A stretch of DNA of 6,855 nt from Chloroflexia bacterium (GTDB taxonomy: Bacteria; Chloroflexota; Chloroflexia; Thermomicrobiales; JALYUS01), in assembly GCA_025924435.1 (NCBI GenBank), contig JAICIL010000244.1, positions 1 to 6,855 on the forward strand. Direction: 5' to 3'. A program made the position numbers and the translations under genes. How positions within the stretch are numbered: the stretch's first letter is position 1; the number at the start of each line of letters is the position of its first letter. The notes beneath the pieces are model-generated. The model made no database searches. It saw only the letters and a program-made list of their open reading frames with translations, and was not told the origin of the DNA. Of this stretch, positions 1-5,419 are shown piece after piece.

Positions 1-140
1 CAGAGCATCTTGATCGTCGTGCTCTTGCCCGCGCCGTTCGGCCCGAGGAAGCCGAAGACCTCGCCGGGTCGGACGGCGAAGGAGAGATGATCCACCGCCG
101 TGAAGGCGCCGACTTGCCGCACGAGATCGCGGACTTCAAT
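1..140 (-). CDS. ABC transporter ATP-binding protein, N-terminal part (cut by window edge)
   Basis: This is the start of an ATPase subunit of an ABC transporter, which would bind and hydrolyse ATP on the cytoplasmic face to drive export or import. The minus strand encodes [20 protein letters not shown], then a Walker A motif [10 protein letters not shown] at about positions 42-13; the rest (Q-loop, signature, Walker B) lies outside the window. The start is unclear. The conserved first strand begins at the ATT codon 140-138, yet the only standard start near it is GTG at 122-120, which would delete that strand. The frame stays open back to the MarR stop (TAG, 215-213), and the Ala/Pro/Thr-rich stretch before IEVRDL looks like a genuine N-terminal extension, perhaps beginning at the GTT at 209-207 or the ATT at 200-198. 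It lies directly behind the MarR gene in the same direction, which suggests a MarR-controlled drug or lipid exporter. Family certain, substrate unknown. Confidence 0.85.
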   Translation of the reverse strand, partial: MEVRDLVRQVGAFTAVDHLSFAVRPGEVFGFLGPNGAGKSTTIKML

Positions 141-212
141 TGCCGGGCGCGGCGCGTGCGTGCCGGTTGTGTCGAGCGGGGCGGGGGCGGGGGCGGTAAT
201 CGTCGCAACGGG

Positions 213-731
213 CTACGCGCTTCCTTTCGCTTTGGTGCGCTCGTCCGCGTCGAGCATGGAGGCTACATCGTCCATCGCGGCGAGCAGGCGCTTCTTCTGC
301 GCCGTCGTCAGATGCGCCAGGAGCGTGCGGAGGCGCGCGTGGACGATCTTCTGGTAGCGCGCGAGGACGGCGCGCCCCTCGTCCGTCATGACGATGCGCA
401 CCTGCCGCCGATCCACCGGGTCGGGGTGCCGCCCGACGAGGCCGCGCTCCGTCAGGCCGTCAATCATGCTGGTCATCGTCGGCACCGCGACATTCATGCG
501 CCGCGCCAGTTGGGTCGTCAGCGCGGTGCCGTCCGCCGTGATTGCCTGGAGGCAGCGGAGTTGCGGCATCGTCAACCGCCCCGGCCCCTCAGCCTGCTCG
601 ATGGCGTGCCGGAGCGACCGCTGATACCGGCTGATTGTCCGCTCCATCGCCGTGATAAGGGCATCGCCGAGGTCGTCGGGCGACGCGGACTCGGCGTCGG
701 TCATCGTCTCTTCGTCATCGGTCACCAGCAT
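213..731 (-). CDS. MarR-family winged-helix transcriptional regulator
   Basis: This is a 172-aa dimeric DNA-binding repressor of the MarR type, probably controlling itself and the ABC transporter gene behind it. The recognition region lies at about residues 53-97 (TMPQLRCLQAI, then LTTQLARRMNVAVPTMTSMI). The wing at about 101-118 carries PVDRRQVRIVMTDEGR, with the DxRR signature usual in the family. A long C-terminal helix at 120-162 would pair with the N-terminal helix for dimerisation. I chose the ATG at 731 because GGGGAG sits five to seven bases upstream. A TTG at 746 in the same frame would add five residues, and an ATG at 704 would drop nine. The N-terminus before residue 20 is acidic and not conserved. 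The ligand cannot be told from the sequence; typical ligands of the family are phenolic compounds and drugs. Confidence 0.93.
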   Translation of the reverse strand: MLVTDDEETMTDAESASPDDLGDALITAMERTISRYQRSLRHAIEQAEGPGRLTMPQLRCLQAITADGTALTTQLARRMNVAVPTMTSMIDGLTERGLVGRHPDPVDRRQVRIVMTDEGRAVLARYQKIVHARLRTLLAHLTTAQKKRLLAAMDDVASMLDADERTKAKGSA

Positions 732-764
732 CGGGGCTCCCCGCAATCGCTAGAGCATCGTACT

Positions 765-779
765 GTTAGCACTTCTAAT
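765..779. promoter_or_regulatory. candidate MarR operator (TTAG-N5-CTAA)
   Basis: TTAG (766-769) and CTAA (775-778) form a perfect inverted repeat around CACTT, 34 bases upstream of the MarR start. A short AT-rich dyad between a regulator's promoter and its start is the usual place for MarR autoregulation. The arms are only 4 bp, so a chance origin is possible. The assignment to this MarR is inference. Confidence 0.4.
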
Positions 780-806
780 GATCCGCTGTTCGCGGCGATC
801 TGTCAA
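776..806 (-). promoter_or_regulatory. candidate promoter of the MarR-ABC operon
   Basis: On the minus strand a perfect TTGACA box lies at 806-801. AT-rich -10 candidates follow at spacings of 18 (ATCATT, 782-777) and 19 (TCATTA, 781-776). The -35 is convincing and the -10 is poor. The candidate operator begins where the -10 would be, which fits repression by occlusion. The -35 sits exactly in the loop of the hairpin at 792-815. Confidence 0.35.
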
Positions 807-815
807 GATCGCCGC
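792..815. repeat. 9-bp perfect inverted repeat in the divergent promoter region
   Basis: GCGGCGATC (792-800) and GATCGCCGC (807-815) are exact reverse complements separated by TGTCAA. No T-run follows on either strand, so it does not look like an intrinsic terminator. Since both neighbouring genes point away from it, a regulator-binding dyad is more likely. Further upstream, GATCCGC at 780-786 partly repeats the arm. Confidence 0.6.
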
Positions 816-883
816 TGGTGGAACATTTTGTGCGAATGCCCATGTGGGACCGATGGATGATAGGTCAACCGCTCATGCGGCGC

Positions 884-913
884 TTGACGGTTGATCCATG
901 CGGTCGTTATTGT
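884..913 (+). promoter_or_regulatory. candidate sortase promoter
   Basis: TTGACG at 884-889 and TATTGT at 908-913 are spaced by 18 bases and match the consensus at five and four of six positions. Transcription would begin near 920, giving a leader of about 37 bases before the ATG at 957. The inverted repeat TCAACCG (865-871) / CGGTTGA (888-894) spans the -35, and an imperfect palindrome (909-922) overlaps the -10, so regulated expression is plausible. No experimental support. Confidence 0.35.
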
Positions 914-922
914 ACGTACGAT
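909..922. promoter_or_regulatory. imperfect palindrome ATTGTACGTACGAT near the sortase promoter
   Basis: Twelve of 14 positions are symmetric, with a perfect core GTACGTAC. It lies over the likely -10 and transcription start, a position typical of a repressor site. Which protein would bind is unknown. Confidence 0.35.
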
Positions 923-956
923 CAGGTATGGGTGTGACGGAAGCAAGGACGGGGAC

Positions 957-2090
957 ATGACCGACGATCCGGAAATGGCGCTCGATGAGGCGACCGAGGA
1001 AACGGCAACGATTGACACGGCGAACGGCGCATCCGGGTCGGTCGCTGATCCAACCGATGAGGCGACGAGAGATCAGGGCGCGACAATACCGGTAGCAGAA
1101 GCAACGGAAGAGGAAACGACGGAGGAGCCGGCCACCGACGACGGCGATGCCGCGCCCCCCGCTATTGCGACGACCGCCGACGAAGGCGACGGAGGCGACG
1201 AATCGCCCCCGCCCGCGCACCGGGGAATATCCCAACGTGTCGGCACGCTGCTCATCGCCGTCGGTATCCTGACCATCCTCCTGACCGTCGGCATCACCGC
1301 CTGGAACCGGCATCAGCGCGACGCCGACACACGCGCCTTCCTCAGCCGCGTCACGACGCCGACCGTGCCCGTCGCACCGACCGCCCCCGGGACGGTGGTG
1401 TCGCTCGCTCCGGCGACGCCGTTCCCGTCCACCGTCTCCGGCGCGCTCGTGCCCGACACCGCGAAGACGCCGACCGCGAATGTCGGCACCCGCGCCGCGC
1501 AGCCCGTCGCGACGACGACCGACGGCCGGGACCGGACAATCATCGCGCCCGCGCCCGCGCCGACGGCCACGCCCGCGGCGACAGCCGCCAGCGATGCCGC
1601 GCCGACCGATGCACCGCCGCCGACCCCGAAACCGAAAATGCCCAAGCCGACGCACCTGACGATCCCCGCGATCAAGGTGGACTCGGATGTGATCGAGGTC
1701 GGTGTCTCACCGATTGAGATTGACGGGCAGCAGGCGTACATCTGGGATGTCGCGCCCTATGCCGTCGGCCACAACTTCTCCAGCGCGGATCCCGGCGAAG
1801 GCGAGAATGTCGTCCTCACCGGCCACGACGATTGGCAGGGCGAGGTCTTCAAGAATCTCTACAAACTGAAGAAGGGCGATCAGTTGACCGTCCAGGCGGG
1901 CGACCGACAGATCGGCTATCACGTGGACGACATCCTGCTCCTGCCCGAAGTCGGCCAACCGCTCGAAAAGCGCATCGAGAACGCCAAATTCATCGGCACG
2001 ACCGGCGACGAACGCCTCACCCTCGTCACCTGCTGGCCGTATGGCGTGGACGATCACCGCGTGATCGTCATCGCGCGCCCGAATCAGTAG
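957..2090 (+). CDS. membrane-anchored sortase (class D/E-like transpeptidase)
   Basis: This 377-aa cysteine transpeptidase would cleave a sorting motif in secreted proteins and attach them to the cell envelope, acting on the outer face of the membrane. The order is: an acidic Thr/Glu/Asp-rich cytoplasmic tail (residues 1-88), one membrane anchor (about 95-114, GTLLIAVGILTILLTVGITA), a Pro/Ala/Thr-rich stalk (about 130-230), and the sortase barrel (about 232-377). The catalytic triad is visible as His290 in VVLTGHDDW, Cys359 in LTLVTCWPYG and Arg368 in DDHRVIVIA. The ATG at 957 was chosen for the AAGGA about eight bases upstream; an in-frame ATG at 891 adds 22 implausible residues and overlaps the promoter candidate. 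The cytoplasmic tail and stalk are much longer than in ordinary sortases of about 200-250 aa. No substrate with an LPXTG-like signal is encoded in this window, so it may be a general housekeeping enzyme. Family sure, class less so. Confidence 0.92.
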   Translation: MTDDPEMALDEATEETATIDTANGASGSVADPTDEATRDQGATIPVAEATEEETTEEPATDDGDAAPPAIATTADEGDGGDESPPPAHRGISQRVGTLLIAVGILTILLTVGITAWNRHQRDADTRAFLSRVTTPTVPVAPTAPGTVVSLAPATPFPSTVSGALVPDTAKTPTANVGTRAAQPVATTTDGRDRTIIAPAPAPTATPAATAASDAAPTDAPPPTPKPKMPKPTHLTIPAIKVDSDVIEVGVSPIEIDGQQAYIWDVAPYAVGHNFSSADPGEGENVVLTGHDDWQGEVFKNLYKLKKGDQLTVQAGDRQIGYHVDDILLLPEVGQPLEKRIENAKFIGTTGDERLTLVTCWPYGVDDHRVIVIARPNQ

Positions 2091-2093
2091 CCG

Positions 2094-2120
2094 GTAGCAA
2101 GTAGTCAGTAGTCAGTAGTC
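2094..2120 (+). repeat. heptamer tandem repeat, GTAGTCA array (left arm)
   Basis: GTAGTCA is repeated 2.9 times at 2101-2120, directly preceded by GTAGCAA, which returns at 2129-2135. The array starts ten bases after the sortase stop, whose own context (CAGTAG, 2085-2090) resembles the unit. It pairs with the inverted array at 2214-2231 over 18 perfect bases. Confidence 0.85.
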
Positions 2121-2144
2121 GGAACGAAGTAGCAACGAGGCGGC

Positions 2145-2173
2145 ATCAACGATGGCTGCCTCTTTGCTATACT
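2145..2173 (+). promoter_or_regulatory. candidate extended -10 promoter for the 2245 gene group
   Basis: TGCTATACT at 2165-2173 is a good extended -10 (TG, one base, TATACT). The -35 region (ATCAAC, 2145-2150, spacing 17) is poor, as allowed for extended -10 promoters. The transcript would start near 2180, within or next to the perfect palindrome ATGCGCGCAT (2183-2192), and run through the right heptamer array before the ribosome site GGGAGG at 2233-2238. Confidence 0.4.
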
Positions 2174-2182
2174 TGCCGCGAT

Positions 2183-2192
2183 ATGCGCGCAT
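2183..2192. promoter_or_regulatory. 10-bp perfect palindrome ATGCGCGCAT
   Basis: A self-complementary decamer just downstream of the extended -10. Its place at the expected start of transcription makes a repressor site possible, but alternating GC tracts arise easily by chance in this DNA. Confidence 0.25.
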
Positions 2193-2213
2193 GCCCGATG
2201 CGGTCTCCGCCGT

Positions 2214-2231
2214 CTACTGACTACTGACTAC
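2214..2231 (-). repeat. heptamer tandem repeat, GTAGTCA array (right arm, inverted)
   Basis: CTACTGA units, the reverse complement of the left array, occur 2.6 times. Bases 2214-2231 are the exact complement of 2101-2118, so the 95 bases between could be looped out as a long stem-loop. The CTACCGG at 2228-2234 also mirrors CCGGTAG at 2091-2097, so the inverted similarity reaches both outer edges. Confidence 0.85.
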
Positions 2232-2244
2232 CGGGAGGCGTTCC

Positions 2245-2748
2245 ATGAGTAGCGACCCGACAGAACTGCGCGGCCGGACCCGCGTCTTCAACGAGGACGA
2301 ATCGCTCGGCCGGACGCGGGCGGACCAGCCCGGCAACGGCCCCTCGATCGGCAACCCGGTGCGGATGACGGGCGGCATCGCCAACGCGGTTGACCCGGCG
2401 ACGGTCCACCAGCCGGATTCGCTCGTCAACCCGCTCATGCTGATGGAGATGGGCAAGCGGATGTATGGCCGCTTCGTGAAGATGATCGGCGGCGAGGAGG
2501 CGGTCGCTTCCTTGATGGACCGGAAAATCGGCCTCCATATCTACCTCGATGCCGGTGGCGTGCGCGTCCATTATCGGGGCCGCGTCTGGTGGGTGCCGGA
2601 ATCGAACAGCGAGCCGTTCGCGGCGATCGTCAAGCAGAGCGCGACGCTGGACGAGATCATGAACGCCTTGCCGCAGGTCGCCGCGCCGCTGGTGGGGTAC
2701 GGGTTGGGGTGTTCGGTGTTCGGATTTCGATGTTCTAATTTGTTCTGA
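2245..2748 (+). CDS. conserved-looking hypothetical protein
   Basis: I do not recognise this 167-aa protein. Codon use matches its neighbours (mostly G or C at third positions) and GGGAGG stands seven bases before the ATG, so it is very likely translated. Residues 1-60 are polar, rich in Gly/Pro/Asn/Arg and probably unfolded. Residues 61-100 look helical (LVNPLMLMEMGKRMYGRFVK). Residues 95-118 look like beta-strands with aromatics (HIYLDAGGVRVHYRGRVWWV), and 124-150 again helical. There is no signal peptide, membrane segment or metal motif. The last 15 or so residues, from about Gly153 (GLGCSVFGFRCSNLF), are encoded by the short repeat at 2711-2730 and use atypical codons. The native C-terminus was therefore probably replaced or extended by repeat insertion. 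It stands 54 bases before the alpha-galactosidase gene and may share its transcript, but a role in sugar metabolism is not shown. Confidence 0.8.
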   Translation: MSSDPTELRGRTRVFNEDESLGRTRADQPGNGPSIGNPVRMTGGIANAVDPATVHQPDSLVNPLMLMEMGKRMYGRFVKMIGGEEAVASLMDRKIGLHIYLDAGGVRVHYRGRVWWVPESNSEPFAAIVKQSATLDEIMNALPQVAAPLVGYGLGCSVFGFRCSNLF

Positions 2749-2785
2749 ATCGCGTCCTTCGAAAATCGACCCTCGAACTCCGAAC
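2711..2785. repeat. inverted short repeat GTTCGG(T/A)GTTCG
   Basis: GTTCGGTGTTCG (2711-2722) and CGAACTCCGAAC (2774-2785) are reverse complements at 11 of 12 positions. The similarity continues weakly inward (15 of 20 in total). The left arm lies inside the end of the upstream reading frame and supplies its last codons. The right arm ends seven bases before the AAGGAG ribosome site of the alpha-galactosidase gene. The intervening DNA is clearly richer in A and T than the genes. It could form a hairpin in the transcript; there is no T-tract for a classic terminator. Confidence 0.65.
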
Positions 2786-2802
2786 TGCTCCGAAGGAGCC
2801 CC

Positions 2803-4152
2803 ATGAAGATCACGATGATCGGCGCGGGGAGCGTCGTCTTCGCGAAGAACCTGCTCGGCGATATTTTGTCGCACCCGGAACTGCGCGGCGGCGAGATCGC
2901 GCTGATGGACATTGACCCGGAGCGGCTGCGCGTCGCGGAGATCGTCGCGCATCGGGTGGCGGAGTCGGTCGGCGCGCAACCGTGCATCACGGCGACGACG
3001 GACCGGCGCGCCGCGCTCGACGGCGCGGACTACGCCATCAATATGATCCAGGTCGGCGGCTACCGGCCGAGCACGGTGATTGATTTCGAGATACCGAAGA
3101 AGTACGGCCTGCGGCAGACGATCGCGGACACGCTCGGCATCGGCGGCATCTTCCGCGCGCTCCGGACAATTCCGGTCGTGCTCGACATGTGCCGCGACAT
3201 GGAGCAGGTCTGCCCGGATGTACTCTTCCTCAACTACGTCAATCCGATGGCGATGGTGACGGGCGCGGTGCAGCGCGCGACGCGGATCGCAACGGTCGGG
3301 CTGTGCCACAGCGTGCAGGGGACGGCGGCGCAACTGGCGCGCTATCTCGGCGTGCCGCCGGAGGCGATGGAGTACCGCTGCGCCGGGATCAACCACATGG
3401 CGTTTTACCTCGAACTGCGCGCGAACGGCGCGGATGCCTACCCGCCGCTGCGCGAGCGATTCGGCGCGCCGGACGCTTATCCGCCGCTGCCCACGCCCGA
3501 CGAAGTGGAGCGGCCGGACAGCGCGCAACTGCGGATGCACGACGCCGTGCGGTTCGAGATCTTTCGGCGGCTCGGCTTTTTCGTCACCGAGTCGAGCGAG
3601 CATTTCGCGGAGTACGTGCCGTACTTCATCAAGCGCGACCACCCCGAACTGATCGAGCGATTCCATATCCCGCTCGACGAGTACCTGGCGCGCTGCGAGA
3701 ACCAGAATTCGCGTTGGGCGGCGATGCGCGACGAACTGATGAATCATGAGCGCCCGCTGCCGGTGAAGCGGACGAGCGAGTATTGCGCGCAGATCATCCG
3801 CGCGAAGGAGACGAACATCCCCGCCGTCGTCTACGGCAATGTGCGTAACGACGGGCTGATTACGAATCTGCCGGATGGCTGCACCGTCGAGGTACCCTGT
3901 CTCGTGGACGCGAGCGGCATCCAGCCGACCGTGATCGGCGACCTGCCGGTCCATCTCGCCGCGCTGATGCGCACGAATATCAATGTGCAGGAAGTGACGA
4001 TTGCCGCCGCGCTGGAGCAAAAACGGGAGCACGTCTATCACGCCGCGATGCTCGACCCGCATCTGGCGGCGGAACTGACGCTCGATCAAATCTGGTCGCT
4101 CGTGGACGACCTGTTCGCCGCGCACGGCGACATGATCCCCGCGATGTCCTGA
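2803..4152 (+). CDS. melA: alpha-galactosidase, glycoside hydrolase family 4 (MelA type)
   Basis: This 449-aa enzyme should hydrolyse alpha-galactosides such as melibiose in the cytoplasm by the family 4 redox-elimination mechanism, which needs NAD+ and a divalent metal, usually Mn2+. The N-terminal Rossmann fold shows GAGS at 7-10 and the acidic MDID at 35-38. The metal ligands are Cys168 in CHSVQGT, the variant typical of alpha-galactosidases, and His198 in GINHMAFYLEL. Other MelA landmarks are LRQTIADTLG near 103-112, NYVNPMAM at 144-151, FVTESSEHFAEY at 260-271 and VYGNVRNDGLITNLP at 343-357. Length equals E. coli MelA (about 451 aa), with no gap or break seen. The ATG has AAGGAG six bases or so upstream. 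No transporter gene is next to it, so uptake of the sugar must be encoded elsewhere. It is followed at 13 bases by the deacetylase gene, forming an operon. Activity on other alpha-glycosides is possible, but the CHSV motif argues for galactosides. Confidence 0.93.
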   Translation: MKITMIGAGSVVFAKNLLGDILSHPELRGGEIALMDIDPERLRVAEIVAHRVAESVGAQPCITATTDRRAALDGADYAINMIQVGGYRPSTVIDFEIPKKYGLRQTIADTLGIGGIFRALRTIPVVLDMCRDMEQVCPDVLFLNYVNPMAMVTGAVQRATRIATVGLCHSVQGTAAQLARYLGVPPEAMEYRCAGINHMAFYLELRANGADAYPPLRERFGAPDAYPPLPTPDEVERPDSAQLRMHDAVRFEIFRRLGFFVTESSEHFAEYVPYFIKRDHPELIERFHIPLDEYLARCENQNSRWAAMRDELMNHERPLPVKRTSEYCAQIIRAKETNIPAVVYGNVRNDGLITNLPDGCTVEVPCLVDASGIQPTVIGDLPVHLAALMRTNINVQEVTIAAALEQKREHVYHAAMLDPHLAAELTLDQIWSLVDDLFAAHGDMIPAMS

Positions 4153-4165
4153 CGAAAGGTGCGCG

Positions 4166-4996
4166 ATGGACGCAACGACCGATGCCGATAGCCGTCCGCG
4201 CTGGCCCGCCGGGCACCGGAGCGCGGTCGTCATCAGCGTGGATGTGGACAGCGACGCCTGGCTGCGCCGCGAGTACGGCGATCACCGTGTCGGCAAGCGC
4301 GCTATCGGGCAGTACGACCTGCGCGCCGGTGCGGACCGTCTCCTGCGCGTCCAGGCGGATTACGGGATCGCGAGTACGTGGTTCTGGGTCGGGCAGGTCG
4401 CGGAGGAAGCGCCGCACCTCGTGCGCCGCTGCCGCGACGAGGGGCACGAGGTCGCCTGCCACACGTGGGATCACGCGCACTACGACGAACTGGGCACGGA
4501 GGAGCAGCGCGCGGACATCGAACGCACGCGGCACGCGCTCGCGGCGATCACGGGCACGCCGCCGGTCGGGCACAAGACGGCGGGGTTCGCGCCTGGCACG
4601 GAGACGCCCGCCGCCCTCCAATCGCTCGGATTCCTCTACGCGATGGATTTCCAGTGGGGCGACGTGCCGGAGATCGTGCGGCCCGACCCCGCGCTGCCCC
4701 CGCTCGTCCATCTGCCGCCGACCCTGCTGCTCGACGACTACAGCCTCTATTGGGAGAACGTGCTCGCGCCCGATCACGCCTTCGCCGTCTGGCAGGAGAC
4801 GGTTGATGTGCTGCGCGACGAGGGCGGGCTGGCCTGTTTCACGCTCCATCCGCACCTCGCGGGGCGGCCCGCGCCGAGCCGCGTGCTCGCCCGACTGCTC
4901 GAATACCTGATTGACCTCGGCGATGTCTGGATCGCGCGGGCCGATCACGTCGCCACCTGGTGGCGCGATAACGCGGGCGATCGCGCGTCATCGTAA
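4166..4996 (+). CDS. polysaccharide deacetylase family protein (PgdA/PuuE-like)
   Basis: This 276-aa NodB-fold hydrolase is probably a metal-dependent amidase or deacetylase of a glycan or a small cyclic amide. The metal site is visible: Asp26/Asp28 in SVDVDSDAW, and His99 and His103 in GHEVACHTWDH. A late motif, FTLHPHLAGRP at 225-235 with His228, matches the closing motif of the H. pylori PgdA type (as I recall that family), as does LPPTLLLDDYSLYW at 183-196. It has no signal peptide or membrane anchor, as in that group and unlike secreted NodB enzymes, so it should act in the cytoplasm. The ATG follows AAAGG by about six bases and lies 13 bases after the alpha-galactosidase stop, so the two are translated from one message. 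Substrate is open: an N-acetylated sugar, peptidoglycan precursor or allantoin-like compound are all possible. The alpha-galactosidase next door favours a sugar. Confidence 0.88.
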   Translation: MDATTDADSRPRWPAGHRSAVVISVDVDSDAWLRREYGDHRVGKRAIGQYDLRAGADRLLRVQADYGIASTWFWVGQVAEEAPHLVRRCRDEGHEVACHTWDHAHYDELGTEEQRADIERTRHALAAITGTPPVGHKTAGFAPGTETPAALQSLGFLYAMDFQWGDVPEIVRPDPALPPLVHLPPTLLLDDYSLYWENVLAPDHAFAVWQETVDVLRDEGGLACFTLHPHLAGRPAPSRVLARLLEYLIDLGDVWIARADHVATWWRDNAGDRASS

Positions 4997-5032
4997 CCGC
5001 CCTCCGATGCGCCGCGCTCACGCGACGGGCGG
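4997..5032. terminator. weak hairpin between convergent genes
   Basis: CCGCCC (4997-5002) and GGGCGG (5027-5032) pair around an inner CGCG-CTCA-CGCG hairpin (5013-5024). It starts just after the deacetylase stop and overlaps the end of the DUF3037 gene. No T-run follows on either strand, so termination here is a guess from position only. Confidence 0.25.
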
Positions 5033-5419
5033 GCGCACGAGCGCGGCGCAGAGGGCGTCGAGCGCGGCGCGGGGATCGTCGCCGCAGCCGACATGCACCG
5101 GCGAGGTCTGGATGACGGCGCTCCGCGGCGCGGTGAGCCAGTGGAAGCGCTCGGACGGCGGCAATCGCGCAATCGGCCCGCCCGCCGCCGTGCCCTCGCA
5201 GATGGCGACGAAGGCGCCCAGGTGTCGCTCGATGAGCGCCACATCGAGGCCCGGCGCGAGGGCGCGCAAGCGCGCGGGGTCAACCTCGATGCATGCCGCC
5301 AGAAAGCGGTCGGTGCGCGCGAAAAGGATCACGCCGACATTGAGGAACTCGCCCCGCTCGACGCGCGGCACGACGCGGACTACGGCGTAGCTAAACCAGA
5401 CGGGCGGCGCGGGCGGCAT
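5018..5419 (-). CDS. DUF3037 family protein
   Basis: This is a 133-aa protein of the DUF3037 family, whose biochemical role is unknown to me. The family hallmark is clear near the N-terminus (YAVVRVVPRVERGEFLNVGV at 11-30), and a second conserved block RFHWLTAPRSAVIQTSPVH stands at 91-109. No signal peptide or membrane helix is present, so it is cytoplasmic. The start at 5419 is well supported: GAGGAG lies seven bases upstream, and the hallmark begins soon after. A longer frame to 5479 would run deep into the preceding gene. It overlaps the end of the HipA-like kinase gene by 29 bases in another frame, which implies translational coupling and a balanced amount of both proteins. DUF3037 genes are often found next to HipA-like kinases, so it could be the kinase's partner, target or inhibitor. 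That is inference. Confidence 0.88.
   Translation of the reverse strand: MPPAPPVWFSYAVVRVVPRVERGEFLNVGVILFARTDRFLAACIEVDPARLRALAPGLDVALIERHLGAFVAICEGTAAGGPIARLPPSERFHWLTAPRSAVIQTSPVHVGCGDDPRAALDALCAALVRPPVA

Noticed and set aside
766..778. TTAGCACT resembling half of a CIRCE element
   Set aside because: The matching inverted half GAGTGCTAA at the right spacing is absent, so HrcA control is not supported.
87..860. A 257-codon plus-strand frame over the MarR and ABC genes
   Set aside because: It is antisense to a well-supported MarR gene, Arg-rich and low in complexity, with no family resemblance.
873..1655. A 260-codon minus-strand frame rich in Gly and Arg, opposite the sortase stalk
   Set aside because: The Gly/Arg richness mirrors the Pro/Ala/Thr codons of the stalk; no independent evidence of coding.
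2091..2244. A CRISPR array in the repeated stretch after the sortase
   Set aside because: Units are seven bases in direct tandem without spacers, and no cas gene is near.
2221..4233. A 670-codon open frame on the minus strand opposite the unknown gene and melA
   Set aside because: It is antisense to clear coding sequence, rich in Arg/His/Ala/Asp as expected for the reverse of high-GC codons, and has no recognisable domain.
3980..4948. A 322-codon minus-strand frame opposite the deacetylase
   Set aside because: It is a shadow of the NodB-fold gene, whose motifs and ribosome site are clear on the plus strand.
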